DNA of 23,008 nucleotides from RGIG3009 sp964470515 (GCA_964470515.1 CAYYDD010000023.1:1-23008); one strand, 5' to 3'; counted from the stretch's first letter, positions 7,447-14,940 are shown. Numbers and translations: made by a program. The notes: a model not told the origin generated them from the letters alone.

Positions 7447-8520
7447 ATGGGAATCGGCAGGAAAGCACTGGACCTGTTTAAGACCTATCTCACCGCGATG
7501 CACCGCGAGTATACCCCGCAGTATCATTTTTTGGCCGATTCGGGCTACGCATACGGACCGCAGTTGAACAAAGTACCGTTCGCGCGCATCGGCACGTACA
7601 AGGTACGCCTCAGCGTGCGCATCAAAAACACACGAGAGCTGATGCACGTCGTCGTGTACGGCCGCGAGCAGGCGCTCGCCGAGATCAAGGCCCTGCTGTC
7701 ACAAGGCGGCGATGTCTACGCACTGTGCGTGCAGGTCAATGAGCTGGTCACTGCGTATTATCTCGAGGTGTTGCAATACGTCGCCGTCCGCCTTGACCCC
7801 GACGAGGAAACGGTACGGCCGCTGTTCCTCACCGTGGCCGATGCCATCACCGCCATCAACCACGCGGTGTTCGATACCTACGATGCCCAAAAGAATAAAC
7901 GCGCTGTCCCGGATATCGTGCGTGCGGCCGTCAACGAGCAGCTCCCCGCCTTTGTACTGTGTATGCTGGAAAGCGTGTGTCGAGGGATGAACAAGCATTT
8001 CAGTATGCGCACACTTTTCGTAGATACACCGGAGACCCGGCCGTATAAAAAGGAGCATCTGGAAACACTTCTCACCCTGCTGACCCCGGAGGAGTTTTTT
8101 AAGCTGCGGGAGATACTGCACTTTTACGAGCTCAGCTTCAACCATCTGTTCGAGGCGGATATTTTTGAAAAGCTCATTACGCACTATCTGAAAAACGGCA
8201 ACGACGGGTATCCGGGCAACGACTTGGCGTTTTATATGTACTACTATGAGCGCACGACACTGACGGACGATCCTCGGCTTCAGGAGAGGTTCGCGGCACG
8301 CTTTTCGCAGGAGCTGACGGCACAGTACGAAACGCTCAGCGGTCAACGGATACGCATCGAAAGTCATCAAAAAACAGCGGATATTTTCGGAAATCTTCTG
8401 AAAACTGCTGAAAAATGTCCGTATTTAACGCGAAAAATGCGCGCCGCACTGACCGCTGAGGCCGATGCACTGTTTGAAAAACTAAAAACCACTCGCCGCG
8501 GCTTGTTCGGTCGGTGGTAA
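7447..8520 (+). CDS. Hypothetical protein, no family recognised
   Basis: A 357-aa protein that I do not recognise. It has no signal peptide, no transmembrane segment and no obvious catalytic motif. It looks soluble and largely alpha-helical, with mixed charge. Residues 1-90 seem to form a separate part (aromatic-rich YTPQYHFLADSGYAYGP, then beta-like TYKVRLSVRIKN and MHVVVYGRE). A long helical region follows, ending in basic TTRRGLFGRW. GGAGGTGG lies 5 nt before the ATG, and it has its own likely promoter and terminator, so it is monocistronic. Codon use resembles its neighbours, so there is no sign of recent transfer. Confidence 0.85.
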   Translation: MGIGRKALDLFKTYLTAMHREYTPQYHFLADSGYAYGPQLNKVPFARIGTYKVRLSVRIKNTRELMHVVVYGREQALAEIKALLSQGGDVYALCVQVNELVTAYYLEVLQYVAVRLDPDEETVRPLFLTVADAITAINHAVFDTYDAQKNKRAVPDIVRAAVNEQLPAFVLCMLESVCRGMNKHFSMRTLFVDTPETRPYKKEHLETLLTLLTPEEFFKLREILHFYELSFNHLFEADIFEKLITHYLKNGNDGYPGNDLAFYMYYYERTTLTDDPRLQERFAARFSQELTAQYETLSGQRIRIESHQKTADIFGNLLKTAEKCPYLTRKMRAALTAEADALFEKLKTTRRGLFGRW

Positions 8521-8524
8521 ACAA

Positions 8525-8562
8525 ACATCCTCCGGGGTTCTCCCGGAGGATGTGTTTATTTT
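8525..8562. terminator. Bidirectional terminator between converging genes
   Basis: A perfect 12-bp stem (8525-8536 with 8542-8553) and a 5-nt loop. On the plus strand it is followed by GTTTATTTT and on the minus strand by TTTGTTT. It separates the convergent 7447-8520 (+) and 8556-9059 (-) genes. Confidence 0.85.
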
Positions 8563-9059
8563 CGTTCAAAATCGGAAAAGGTGGCGGATAAGGGCAGGGA
8601 CGGGACGGACAAGGACAGCGGTACGCCGGTCTCGGCATCAAACGTCAGTGTATACGCCCCGTTTGAGCCATTGCCGGTGATGACCAGCTTACCGTCCTCG
8701 GTCGTACGCTCACCCTCGCCCCGCAGGGCAGTGTCAAACGCGGCGATGATCTCCTCACCGAGTGCGCTTTCCGGCACGGTGGCGGGATCGACGGAAAACT
8801 CCAGCCCGTACATCGACAGCGTAACGGTCTCCCCGTCCCAGCGGGCGGTAAGGCCGCTCAGTGTGTCCGGCTCGGTAAACGCCAGCGTCAGCGTGCCGGC
8901 GGCCTCCCGCGTGAGAGTACCCGCGACCGTCATATCGCGGTACACGGCCTGCACGGTGCAACTAAAGCCCTCACTGACCGGATCGGCGGCCGGCTTACTG
9001 CCGCTACAGCCGGTAAGCAGCACCAACAAGCACACTACGATACACGCGGCACGGCGCAT
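8556..9059 (-). CDS. Small secreted lipoprotein of unknown function
   Basis: A 167-aa lipoprotein. The signal peptide MRRAACIVVCLLVLLTGC ends in a standard lipobox (LLTGC), so it is predicted to be anchored on the outer face of the membrane. The mature part is beta-rich with repeated Thr/Leu strands, such as VAGTLTREAAGTLTLAF and KLVITGNGSNGAYTLTFD. This pattern is common in small Clostridia lipoproteins, but I can name no family. I chose ATG at 9059 because it begins the signal peptide directly and has GGAG 7 nt upstream; the open frame extends to 9086. The start is 4 nt after the stop of the NAD(P)H-hydrate dehydratase gene, so the two are one transcript, though a functional link is not evident. 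Confidence 0.85.
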   Translation of the reverse strand: MRRAACIVVCLLVLLTGCSGSKPAADPVSEGFSCTVQAVYRDMTVAGTLTREAAGTLTLAFTEPDTLSGLTARWDGETVTLSMYGLEFSVDPATVPESALGEEIIAAFDTALRGEGERTTEDGKLVITGNGSNGAYTLTFDAETGVPLSLSVPSLPLSATFSDFERK

Positions 9060-9063
9060 AACA

Positions 9064-9915
9064 TCACTCCGTTCGTTCCAGTTCAAGAAACGCCCCGCTC
9101 AGCTCGTCGATGATATCCGACGGCAGCATCGCGTGCTGTGACAGCCGCGCCGCCGCGCGGTCACCCGCCAGCCCGTGCAAATACACGCCGCAGCGGGCGG
9201 CATCCAGCGGTGCAAAGCCTTGCGCCACAAAGCCGCCGATCATACCCGCCAGCACGTCGCCGCTGCCACCGACCGCCATACCGGGATTGCCGGTGGGATT
9301 GACCCATACCTCACCCGACGGCGCAGCGATCACGGTGCGGTGCCCCTTGAGCACCACGACGGCACCTGTGCGCCGCACTGCCTCGATGGTAGCGGCTGTA
9401 CGGTCGCGCCGTATGTCCTCTACCGTGCAACCGAGCAAGCGGGACAGCTCCCTCGGGTGCGGTGTCAGGATCAGCGGCGCAGAGATCGTTTCCACTATAT
9501 CTATATGCCGTGCGACCAGATTTATACCATCCGCATCCAGCACAATGGGGCACACCGCCTCCCAAAGCAATGCCGACAACAGCTCCGCCTCGCCGGAGCC
9601 GGTACCCAGCCCGCAACCGACGAGCAGTGCCGACGCTTTGTTCAGCCACTGCCGCAGCCCGACCGCCGCACGGGCACCCGCCTCCGGGTACGGTGCGAAC
9701 ACCGTCTCCGGCAGTGCTGCGGCGATGATCGGATAGACCGCATCCGGCAAGGCGGCCACGACCAGCCCCGTGCCGCAACGCAGGGCGGCCTTGGCGGCCA
9801 GCAACGCGGCTCCCGCCATACCGTAGCTGCCGCAGACCGACAGTAACGTGCCGTAGGTACCCTTGTGACTGTCCGCCTCACGGGGAGGGAAACAGCAACG
9901 AATTTCCTCCAACAT
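9064..9915 (-). CDS. nnrD: ADP/ATP-dependent NAD(P)H-hydrate dehydratase (NAXD-type, single domain)
   Basis: It repairs NAD(P)HX, the damaged hydrated cofactor, back to NAD(P)H in an ATP- or ADP-dependent dehydration. The 283-aa ribokinase-like protein shows GTYGTLLSVCGSYGMAGAA near the N-terminus, LTPHPRELSRLLG in the middle, and the phosphate-binding NPTGNPGMAVGGSGDVLAGM near the C-terminus. In many bacteria this domain is fused behind a NAXE epimerase domain. Here only the dehydratase is present and no epimerase gene is in the window. I chose ATG at 9915, with GAGG 8 nt upstream; the frame is open to 9951. A terminator lies immediately upstream of that SD. It is co-transcribed with the downstream lipoprotein gene. 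Confidence 0.93.
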   Translation of the reverse strand: MLEEIRCCFPPREADSHKGTYGTLLSVCGSYGMAGAALLAAKAALRCGTGLVVAALPDAVYPIIAAALPETVFAPYPEAGARAAVGLRQWLNKASALLVGCGLGTGSGEAELLSALLWEAVCPIVLDADGINLVARHIDIVETISAPLILTPHPRELSRLLGCTVEDIRRDRTAATIEAVRRTGAVVVLKGHRTVIAAPSGEVWVNPTGNPGMAVGGSGDVLAGMIGGFVAQGFAPLDAARCGVYLHGLAGDRAAARLSQHAMLPSDIIDELSGAFLELERTE

Positions 9916-9927
9916 ACGGTTCACCTC

Positions 9928-9955
9928 AAAAAACGCAGGTGCATACCGCACCCGC
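9928..9955 (-). terminator. Intrinsic terminator after the 9965-10480 gene
   Basis: On the minus strand GCGGGTGC (9948-9955) pairs with GCACCTGC (9935-9942, one G-U pair) around a GGTAT loop. It is followed by G and six T residues. The T-tract ends one base before the GAGG ribosome binding site of the dehydratase gene. Confidence 0.75.
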
Positions 9956-9964
9956 GCCCATCAA

Positions 9965-10480
9965 TTACTTTTGGAGCTCCTTTTGGAGAAGGCGCGGCAG
10001 ACCTTGCTCAAACGCGGCGAGCACCCGCTCGTTCGGCTGGAATACCACCAGCGTATGACCGCGCTTTTTGCTGCGGTAGCTGAAGCAATACAGCCCCTCC
10101 TCCTTTTCGGAGGGCGCCGCTATCACCGTGCGGTCGAGCCCACGCTCCTTCCATTGGGCAGGATCATACCGACCGACGGTCTCCAACTTTTGCAGCGAGA
10201 CCGATACCACGCGCTCACGCTTGCGGCGGGCGGTGATCTTGTCGATATCAATATCGCCGTTGGTGATGCTGTACTCGTACTCGATATTCATACCCGACAG
10301 CAGCCACCACATACCGTAACCGAGGGCGAATACCAGAATCAACGCCATCGACCCGATCATCAAAAATGAAAACGTGATAAGCAGTGAGGTCAGCGCCATA
10401 ATAAGCACCGCGTACACGACCTGCGACGTTGTTTTTTTGCGTACAATGATTTGTTCTACAAACGTATCCAACTTTGTCAC
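9965..10480 (-). CDS. Small membrane protein, DUF6106-like
   Basis: A protein of about 170 aa with two adjacent hydrophobic segments (about 20-43 and 45-63). A cytoplasmic-looking domain follows, beginning IEYEYSITNGDIDIDKI and ending in a basic amphipathic tail. Its opening (DTFVEQIIVRKKT) and layout resemble proteins labelled DUF6106 in Clostridia, as I recall them. The function is unknown. The open frame starts with GTG at 10480, but AAAGGT abuts that codon. TTG at 10471 has AAAGGTG at a normal 8-nt distance and would start at LDTFVEQ, so the true start may be 10471. A promoter is predicted at 10495-10523 and a terminator follows the gene. Confidence 0.8.
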   Translation of the reverse strand: MTKLDTFVEQIIVRKKTTSQVVYAVLIMALTSLLITFSFLMIGSMALILVFALGYGMWWLLSGMNIEYEYSITNGDIDIDKITARRKRERVVSVSLQKLETVGRYDPAQWKERGLDRTVIAAPSEKEEGLYCFSYRSKKRGHTLVVFQPNERVLAAFEQGLPRLLQKELQK

Positions 10481-10494
10481 ACCTTTCGCTATTC

Positions 10495-10523
10495 AGTATA
10501 GCCTATTTTTTACAAAAAAGCAA
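10495..10523 (-). promoter_or_regulatory. Candidate promoter of the DUF6106-like gene
   Basis: On the minus strand TTGCTT (10518-10523), 17 bp, TATACT (10495-10500). It begins right at the uvrC stop codon (10524-10526). Confidence 0.5.
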
Positions 10524-12368
10524 TCACTTTTCCTCGAAAAAAAACCGAGCAACCGCCTCGGCTGCGGGGCGTGTCATTCCCTTGACCGCCGCCAACTGCT
10601 CAACAGTCGCACCGCGCACCGCCGTCAGCGACCCGAAATACCGCAGCAGCAGTGCCGCCCGTTTCTCGCCCACGCCCGGGATATCTGTCAGCGTGCTACC
10701 GATGACGCGCCGCCGCTTTTGCCGATGATATCCGATGGCAAAGCGGTGCACCTCCTCCTGAATGGAGGACGCGAGCGTAAACGCCGCACGGCGACCTTGA
10801 ATGGCGATCTCGCCGCCCTCGGCCGTGATGGCACGGGTGCGGTGGTGGCCGTCCTTGACCAGACCGAACACGGGGATACCGTAGCCGAAGCTGTCCACCA
10901 GCGGCTTAACGGCATCAAGCTGTCCCTGACCGCCGTCCAGCAGAATCAGGTCGGGCAGCTCACCGAAGCCCTCACCGCTGTCGCGGTGCTGCTCGTATTC
11001 GCGCAGACGGCGCTCCAGCACCTCGCGCAGGCAGGCGCAGTCATCCTGCCCCTGCACGGTGCGGATGGCAAACCGCCGGTAATCCTGACGGGAGGGTTTA
11101 CCGTTACGGAACACCACCATCGCACCCACCACGTCGGTGCCACCTGTGTGTGAAATATCGTAGCTCTCAATACGGCACGGCGTTTCGGGCAGCCCCAACA
11201 GCTGCCGCAGCTCCTCCAGTGCCGTCACGTCACGGCCGCCGATATCCAACTGCCGCGCTACCCGCTCGGCCGCGTTGTCGCGGCACATCGTGAGCAGCTG
11301 TGCCTGCTGCCCCTTTTGGGGAAACACCAGCTTGACCTCATACCGCGCACCCTGCCCGGCGGCGCGTTCGGTCAGCCAGCGCTCCAGCAGCTCACTGTCC
11401 TCCACCGGACCGTCCAGCACCACGCGGGGCGGGATGGCATCCCGCATCGTGTAATAGCGGCGCAAAAACTCCGCCTTGGCCGCCGCGGTCTCCTCCACCG
11501 CATCCACTAAAAACTCCTCACGGTCGGACAGTGCGCCTCCCGTAAAGCGAAATACCTCAAAGCACGCGATATCCCCCGCCTGAGCCAGTGCCACGATATC
11601 CTGACGCGGCACGCGGGACTGCACCACCTTTTGCTTTTCGCCCAGCTTTTCGAGTGCACGGATACGGTCACGCAGGCGCGCGGCGGTCTCAAAATCCAGC
11701 GCCTCTGCGGCGGCATTCATCCGCTGTGTCAGCAGGGCGATAAGCTTGGCGCTGCCCTGCGTGAGATACGTGACCGCCTGCTCGACGCGCTCGGCGTAGT
11801 CCCGTTCCTTCACGCGCCCGGTGCACGGTGCGCAGCATTGCCCGATGTGGTGATTGAGGCACGGGCGGTCGCCGCGTTTGCCGTATTGCAGCGGCTTTTT
11901 GCAGGTGGATAGCTGGAACAGACGGTTGACCTCGTCCACCGCCTGCTTAAGAATAAACGAGCTCATATAGGGGCCGATATACCGTGCACCGTCCTCTCTC
12001 CGCTGCTTGACCTCGGTGATGCGGGAATACGGTGGGGGCGAGATACGGATGTAGCGGTAGCCCTTGTCGTCCTTTAACAGAATGTTATATTTCGGCGCGT
12101 ATTGCTTAATGAGCGAGCATTCCAGCACCAGTGCCTCAAACTCGCTGCCTGCGACAACGTATTCAAAGTGATCCACACGACTTACCATCTGCCGCACCTT
12201 TTCGGTGTGGTTGGTATGCGAGCCGAAGTATTGGCTGACACGGTTGCGCAGCTGCTTGGCCTTGCCGATATAGATGATGGTATCGCGGCTGTCCTTCATA
12301 ATATACACGCCGGGCTGAAGCGGCAGAGCCATGGCCGCGCGCCGCAGCTCCTTGAGCTTATCAGTCAT
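10524..12368 (-). CDS. uvrC: UvrABC system protein C (excinuclease subunit)
   Basis: UvrC makes the dual incisions in nucleotide excision repair after UvrA/UvrB damage recognition. The 614-aa length is normal. The order is a GIY-YIG nuclease domain at the N-terminus (G20-V-Y and Y33-I-G, with Arg41/43), a Cys cluster around CKKPLQYGKRGDRPC, a UvrB-binding UVR motif (ALDFETAARLRDRIRALE), and the RNase H-like nuclease core. That core carries ESYDISHTGGTDVVGAMVVF and LILLDGGQGQL. A C-terminal helix-hairpin-helix pair follows (IPGVGEKRAALLLRYFGS and VKGMTRPAAEAVARFF). ATG at 12368 has AGGAGG 8 nt upstream and matches the usual start; the open frame continues to 12443. The 114-bp leader contains strong inverted repeats but no clear sigma-A promoter, so transcription may come from readthrough of the HPr unit. 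Confidence 0.97.
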   Translation of the reverse strand: MTDKLKELRRAAMALPLQPGVYIMKDSRDTIIYIGKAKQLRNRVSQYFGSHTNHTEKVRQMVSRVDHFEYVVAGSEFEALVLECSLIKQYAPKYNILLKDDKGYRYIRISPPPYSRITEVKQRREDGARYIGPYMSSFILKQAVDEVNRLFQLSTCKKPLQYGKRGDRPCLNHHIGQCCAPCTGRVKERDYAERVEQAVTYLTQGSAKLIALLTQRMNAAAEALDFETAARLRDRIRALEKLGEKQKVVQSRVPRQDIVALAQAGDIACFEVFRFTGGALSDREEFLVDAVEETAAAKAEFLRRYYTMRDAIPPRVVLDGPVEDSELLERWLTERAAGQGARYEVKLVFPQKGQQAQLLTMCRDNAAERVARQLDIGGRDVTALEELRQLLGLPETPCRIESYDISHTGGTDVVGAMVVFRNGKPSRQDYRRFAIRTVQGQDDCACLREVLERRLREYEQHRDSGEGFGELPDLILLDGGQGQLDAVKPLVDSFGYGIPVFGLVKDGHHRTRAITAEGGEIAIQGRRAAFTLASSIQEEVHRFAIGYHRQKRRRVIGSTLTDIPGVGEKRAALLLRYFGSLTAVRGATVEQLAAVKGMTRPAAEAVARFFFEEK

Positions 12369-12408
12369 CCGTGTCACCTCCTTGATATATGCGGGATCGA
12401 CAATCTCT

Positions 12409-12459
12409 CCACCAGGCTCCGCGTGATCCCCCGCCCTTTGCACCAGGGAGCCCTGGTGG
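12409..12459 (-). promoter_or_regulatory. Inverted repeats in the uvrC leader
   Basis: Two alternative pairings share the same DNA. One is a perfect 8-bp inverted repeat around two bases (12441-12448 with 12451-12458, CACCAGGG and its complement). The other is a longer-range stem pairing 12409-12420 with 12447-12459, with one bulge. They cannot form together, and the uvrC SD lies about 30 nt downstream at 12376-12383. This may be a leader switch or an operator. No LexA box of the Gram-positive CGAAC-N4-GTTCG type is visible. Confidence 0.4.
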
Positions 12460-12482
12460 TGGAATTCAGTCTAAGCGACTAA

Positions 12483-12514
12483 CAAAAAAACGCAGCCGCG
12501 CGGCGCGACTGCGT
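12483..12514 (-). terminator. Intrinsic terminator after ptsH
   Basis: An 11-bp stem pairs 12490-12500 with 12504-12514 around three bases. The single mismatch becomes a G-U pair on the minus strand, where seven T residues follow (12483-12489). A second small palindrome (ttcacag-c-ctgtgaa, 12524-12538) lies between it and the ptsH stop. Confidence 0.9.
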
Positions 12515-12566
12515 ATCGGACGCTTCACAGCCTGTGAAACCCCCGTTCAAAACAAACCCCTGCTGA

Positions 12567-12830
12567 TTATTCGGCAAAACCCGATTCGACCAGTGTCACC
12601 AGCGCGTCGACCGCAGCTTCCTCGTCGTTGCCGTCTGCGGTGATGCGAATGTTCGTACCGCCGACGATACCCAACGACAGAACACCCAGCAAGCTCTTCG
12701 CATTCACGCGGCGCTCTTCCTTTTCCACCCAGATGGACGACTTAAACTCGTTCGCTTTCTGAATAAAGAACGTAGCCGGACGGGCGTGCAGCCCTACCTG
12801 ATTCTGTACCAGTACCTCTTTTACATACAT
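12567..12830 (-). CDS. ptsH: Phosphocarrier protein HPr
   Basis: HPr carries phosphate from enzyme I to sugar-specific EIIA proteins of the PTS. In Firmicutes, phosphorylated on Ser46 by HPrK, it acts with CcpA in carbon catabolite control. The 87-aa protein has the active-site motif QVGLHARPAT with His15, and regulatory Ser46 in NAKSLLGVLSLG. Because His15 is present it is HPr rather than the Crh paralogue. I chose ATG at 12830 with GGGAG about 8 nt upstream; the open frame reaches 12938, but that part covers the promoter. It is monocistronic, with its own promoter and terminator. Confidence 0.95.
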   Translation of the reverse strand: MYVKEVLVQNQVGLHARPATFFIQKANEFKSSIWVEKEERRVNAKSLLGVLSLGIVGGTNIRITADGNDEEAAVDALVTLVESGFAE

Positions 12831-12897
12831 ACGAATACTCCCTCTCATCACTGACAAGGCCGGGAACCCGACCTCATTATCCACTATGATAGTATAT

Positions 12898-12925
12898 ATT
12901 ATACCACAATTTTGCACACGGTCAA
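12898..12925 (-). promoter_or_regulatory. Predicted ptsH promoter
   Basis: On the minus strand TTGACC (12920-12925), 16 bp, TATAAT (12898-12903). The leader to the ATG at 12830 would be about 60 nt. Confidence 0.75.
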
Positions 12926-12939
12926 ACAAAATCAGCACG

Positions 12940-12977
12940 TTTTCGCAAATTCGTTTGCCTGCCCTATTTTGCGAAAA
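12940..12977. repeat. Perfect 10-bp inverted repeat between trmD and the ptsH promoter
   Basis: TTTTCGCAAA at 12940-12949 is repeated as its exact complement at 12968-12977, with an 18-nt loop. A smaller GCAAA-TTCG-TTTGC palindrome (12945-12958) overlaps the left arm. There is no T-tract after it on the minus strand, so it is a poor terminator. It may still stabilise the 3' end of the trmD transcript or be a protein site just upstream of the ptsH -35. Confidence 0.45.
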
Positions 12978-13024
12978 AAGCTCGTCCCTGATTTGGGCAA
13001 TTTGACCATAGCGGTGGAAAGATT

Positions 13025-13783
13025 TTAGTCACATTGCGAGGTAGCATCCTCCAAAAGACGCTTTTGCTCCTCCAAAAACAGCCGTTCACGCGCGGTCAGC
13101 TCCGCGTGCTCCAGCATATCCGGGCGATGCTGTAAGGTGCGGATGAGCGATTGCTCCCGCCGCCACGCGGCGATATTGGCATGGTGACCCGTCAGCAAGA
13201 TCTCCGGCACCTCGCGCCCTTCCCACACGGCGGGGCGCGTGTACTGCGGGTATTCCAGCAGCGAGGCATAGTGGCTTTCCTCGGTAAAGCACTGCTCGTC
13301 CGACAGCACACCCGGGATCATCCGTGCGACGCAGTCCGTCAGCACTAAGGCGGGCAGCTCGCCGCCCGTCAGTACGTAATCGCCGATGGATATCTGCTCG
13401 TCTACCAAGGCCTCCAGCACACGCTCGTCCACGCCCTCGTAATGCCCGCACAGCAAGCACAGCTCCGGCAACTGTGCCAGTTCTCTGGCGCGCTGCTGGG
13501 TGAGCGTTTTACCCTGCGGCGACAGATAAACAAGAGGCGGGCGGCGCCCGATATCCGCACATACCGCGCGGAAGCAATCGGCGATGGGCTGAGCGAACAT
13601 CACCATACCCATACCGCCGCCGTACGGATAGTCATCCACCTGCTTCTGGCGGTTTTCCGTGTAATCGCGGATCTGGTGAAACCGCAGATCCAGTATCCCC
13701 CGCTGCCGAGCGCGACCGATGATGCTTTCCGCCATCATACGGTCGCAGGCCTCGGGAAACAGGGTCAGCAAATCAATTCTCAT
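13025..13783 (-). CDS. trmD: tRNA (guanine37-N1)-methyltransferase TrmD
   Basis: TrmD methylates G37 of tRNAs to m1G using SAM, preventing frameshifting. The 252-aa product is family length. It opens MRIDLLTLFPE and has the trefoil-knot SAM site motifs PLVYLSPQGKTL, LLCGHYEGVDERV and EQISIGDYVLTGGELPALV, then a C-terminal helical domain. ATG at 13783 overlaps the end of rimM by 11 bp. A TTG two codons earlier is possible but less likely. It is the last gene of the ylxM operon. Confidence 0.97.
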   Translation of the reverse strand: MRIDLLTLFPEACDRMMAESIIGRARQRGILDLRFHQIRDYTENRQKQVDDYPYGGGMGMVMFAQPIADCFRAVCADIGRRPPLVYLSPQGKTLTQQRARELAQLPELCLLCGHYEGVDERVLEALVDEQISIGDYVLTGGELPALVLTDCVARMIPGVLSDEQCFTEESHYASLLEYPQYTRPAVWEGREVPEILLTGHHANIAAWRREQSLIRTLQHRPDMLEHAELTARERLFLEEQKRLLEDATSQCD

Positions 13784-14288
13784 CGTCAAACAGTCCCAAC
13801 ATCGGAAAAATTCGGATCACGCCGCGATCAACGTCCACCCGGCGGATGACCGACGGGATCGCGGGAATCAGCACCTCGCGGCCGGTCGTTGTGCGCATAT
13901 GGTACACATCGTTGGAGCCGGTATGGCTCACATCGGTACATTCGCCGTATACCTCGTCGGTATCGTCATCCACCACTGACGCACCGATCAGATCGCAGAT
14001 GAAATACCGGCCGCGCTCCAGCTTTACGTCGTTGCGGTCAAGATACAGCATCTGCCCGCGCAATGCGGCGGCGGCTTCAACGGTGTCGATACCGTCCAGC
14101 TTGACGATCGCCACGTTTTTATGAGCACGGGCTTTGATCCTGACCGCGCGGGTGCCGCCGTCAAAATACAGCTTTTTCAGATCCGTAAGTACCTCGGGCG
14201 AATCACATTCCGGGTACACCCGCACCTCGCCGCGCACGCCGTGCGTGCCGACGATCTCACCGGCTTCCAGATAGCGCTTTTTCGGCAT
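13773..14288 (-). CDS. rimM: Ribosome maturation factor RimM
   Basis: RimM assists assembly of the 30S head domain and binds ribosomal protein S19. The 171-aa protein has the N-terminal RimM domain (YLEAGEIVGTHGVRGEVRVYPECDSPE) and a C-terminal PRC-barrel part, with GRYFICDLIGASVVDDDTDEVYGECTDV and IRRVDVDRGVIRI. ATG at 14288 has GGAGG about 7 nt upstream; the frame is open to 14318 but that runs into the hairpin. It overlaps trmD. Confidence 0.95.
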   Translation of the reverse strand: MPKKRYLEAGEIVGTHGVRGEVRVYPECDSPEVLTDLKKLYFDGGTRAVRIKARAHKNVAIVKLDGIDTVEAAAALRGQMLYLDRNDVKLERGRYFICDLIGASVVDDDTDEVYGECTDVSHTGSNDVYHMRTTTGREVLIPAIPSVIRRVDVDRGVIRIFPMLGLFDDEN

Positions 14289-14308
14289 ACTGCCCCTCCG
14301 TTCGAAAA

Positions 14309-14336
14309 TACCTCTCACAGTGCTCTGTGAGAGGTA
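14309..14336 (-). other. Strong intercistronic hairpin between khpA and rimM
   Basis: A perfect 12-bp inverted repeat (14309-14320 with 14325-14336) with a 4-nt TGCT loop. On the minus strand only ATTTTCG follows, so the U-tract is weak. It lies 6 nt after the khpA stop and about 12 nt before the rimM ribosome binding site. It could be a leaky terminator, an RNase processing site or a 3'-end stabiliser that sets khpA and rimM levels apart. Confidence 0.6.
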
Positions 14337-14342
14337 CTTTAC

Positions 14343-14579
14343 TTAGTCGTCGATCTCAACCGAGACCTTGGCATCCTGACGAGACGCGGCGGCACGCATC
14401 ACGGTACGCATCGCCTTGGCGATGCGACCCTGCTTGCCGATCACGCGCCCCATATCGTCCGCCGCCACACGCAGATGGAACACGATGGTGCCGTCTGCCG
14501 CAGGCTCGTCCTGCGTAACCGCGACCGCCGCAGGGTCTTCAACCAGACCGCGGGCGATGGCCAACAGCAATTCTTCCAT
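14343..14579 (-). CDS. khpA: KH-domain RNA-binding protein KhpA
   Basis: A 78-aa single KH-domain protein with the signature loop GRVIGKQGRIAKAMRTVMRAA (GKQG at the GxxG position). KhpA works with KhpB/EloR in RNA binding and cell-elongation control in Firmicutes. In this operon position (between rpsP and rimM) it is highly conserved. ATG at 14579 is preceded by AGGTAGGA. The length is typical of the family. Confidence 0.93.
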   Translation of the reverse strand: MEELLLAIARGLVEDPAAVAVTQDEPAADGTIVFHLRVAADDMGRVIGKQGRIAKAMRTVMRAAASRQDAKVSVEIDD

Positions 14580-14610
14580 ATTGTCCTACCTTTCTACTGA
14601 CAAACGCAGC

Positions 14611-14850
14611 TTACACGCCGGCGTTCTTCAGCAGAGCCTTCACGGTATCGGTGGGCTGAGCACCGTTGGCGATCCACTTCTTCGCCTTCTCAACGTCCAC
14701 CTTCACCACAGCGGGCTCTTCCAGCGGATTGTAATAGCCGATCTCCTCGATGAAGCGACCATCACGGGGATAGCGGGAATCCGCCACCACGATGCGATAG
14801 AACGGAGCCTTCTTCGCGCCCATACGGCGCAGTCTGATCTTTACTGCCAT
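14611..14850 (-). CDS. rpsP: 30S ribosomal protein S16
   Basis: A 79-aa S16 with the family opening MAVKIRLRRMGAKKAPFYRI and the conserved VADSRYPRDGRFIEEIGYYNPL, followed by the KVDVEKAKKWIANGAQPTDTV helix. It is a primary component of the 30S platform/body. ATG at 14850 has GGAGG 8 nt upstream. It lies between ffh and khpA in the usual order. Confidence 0.97.
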   Translation of the reverse strand: MAVKIRLRRMGAKKAPFYRIVVADSRYPRDGRFIEEIGYYNPLEEPAVVKVDVEKAKKWIANGAQPTDTVKALLKNAGV

Positions 14851-14940
14851 TGTTGGTACCTCCAAAACTACTGTTTTTGTTTATTCTTCAAACCCGACCG
14901 CGTACGGTCTGTATTGAATACGCTTAGTGCGTCTTTGCGG

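Noticed and set aside
12390..12480. tRNA-like or small RNA gene in the uvrC leader
   Set aside because: Stems can be drawn, but no anticodon arm, T-loop sequence or tRNA length fits, so it was kept only as inverted repeats.
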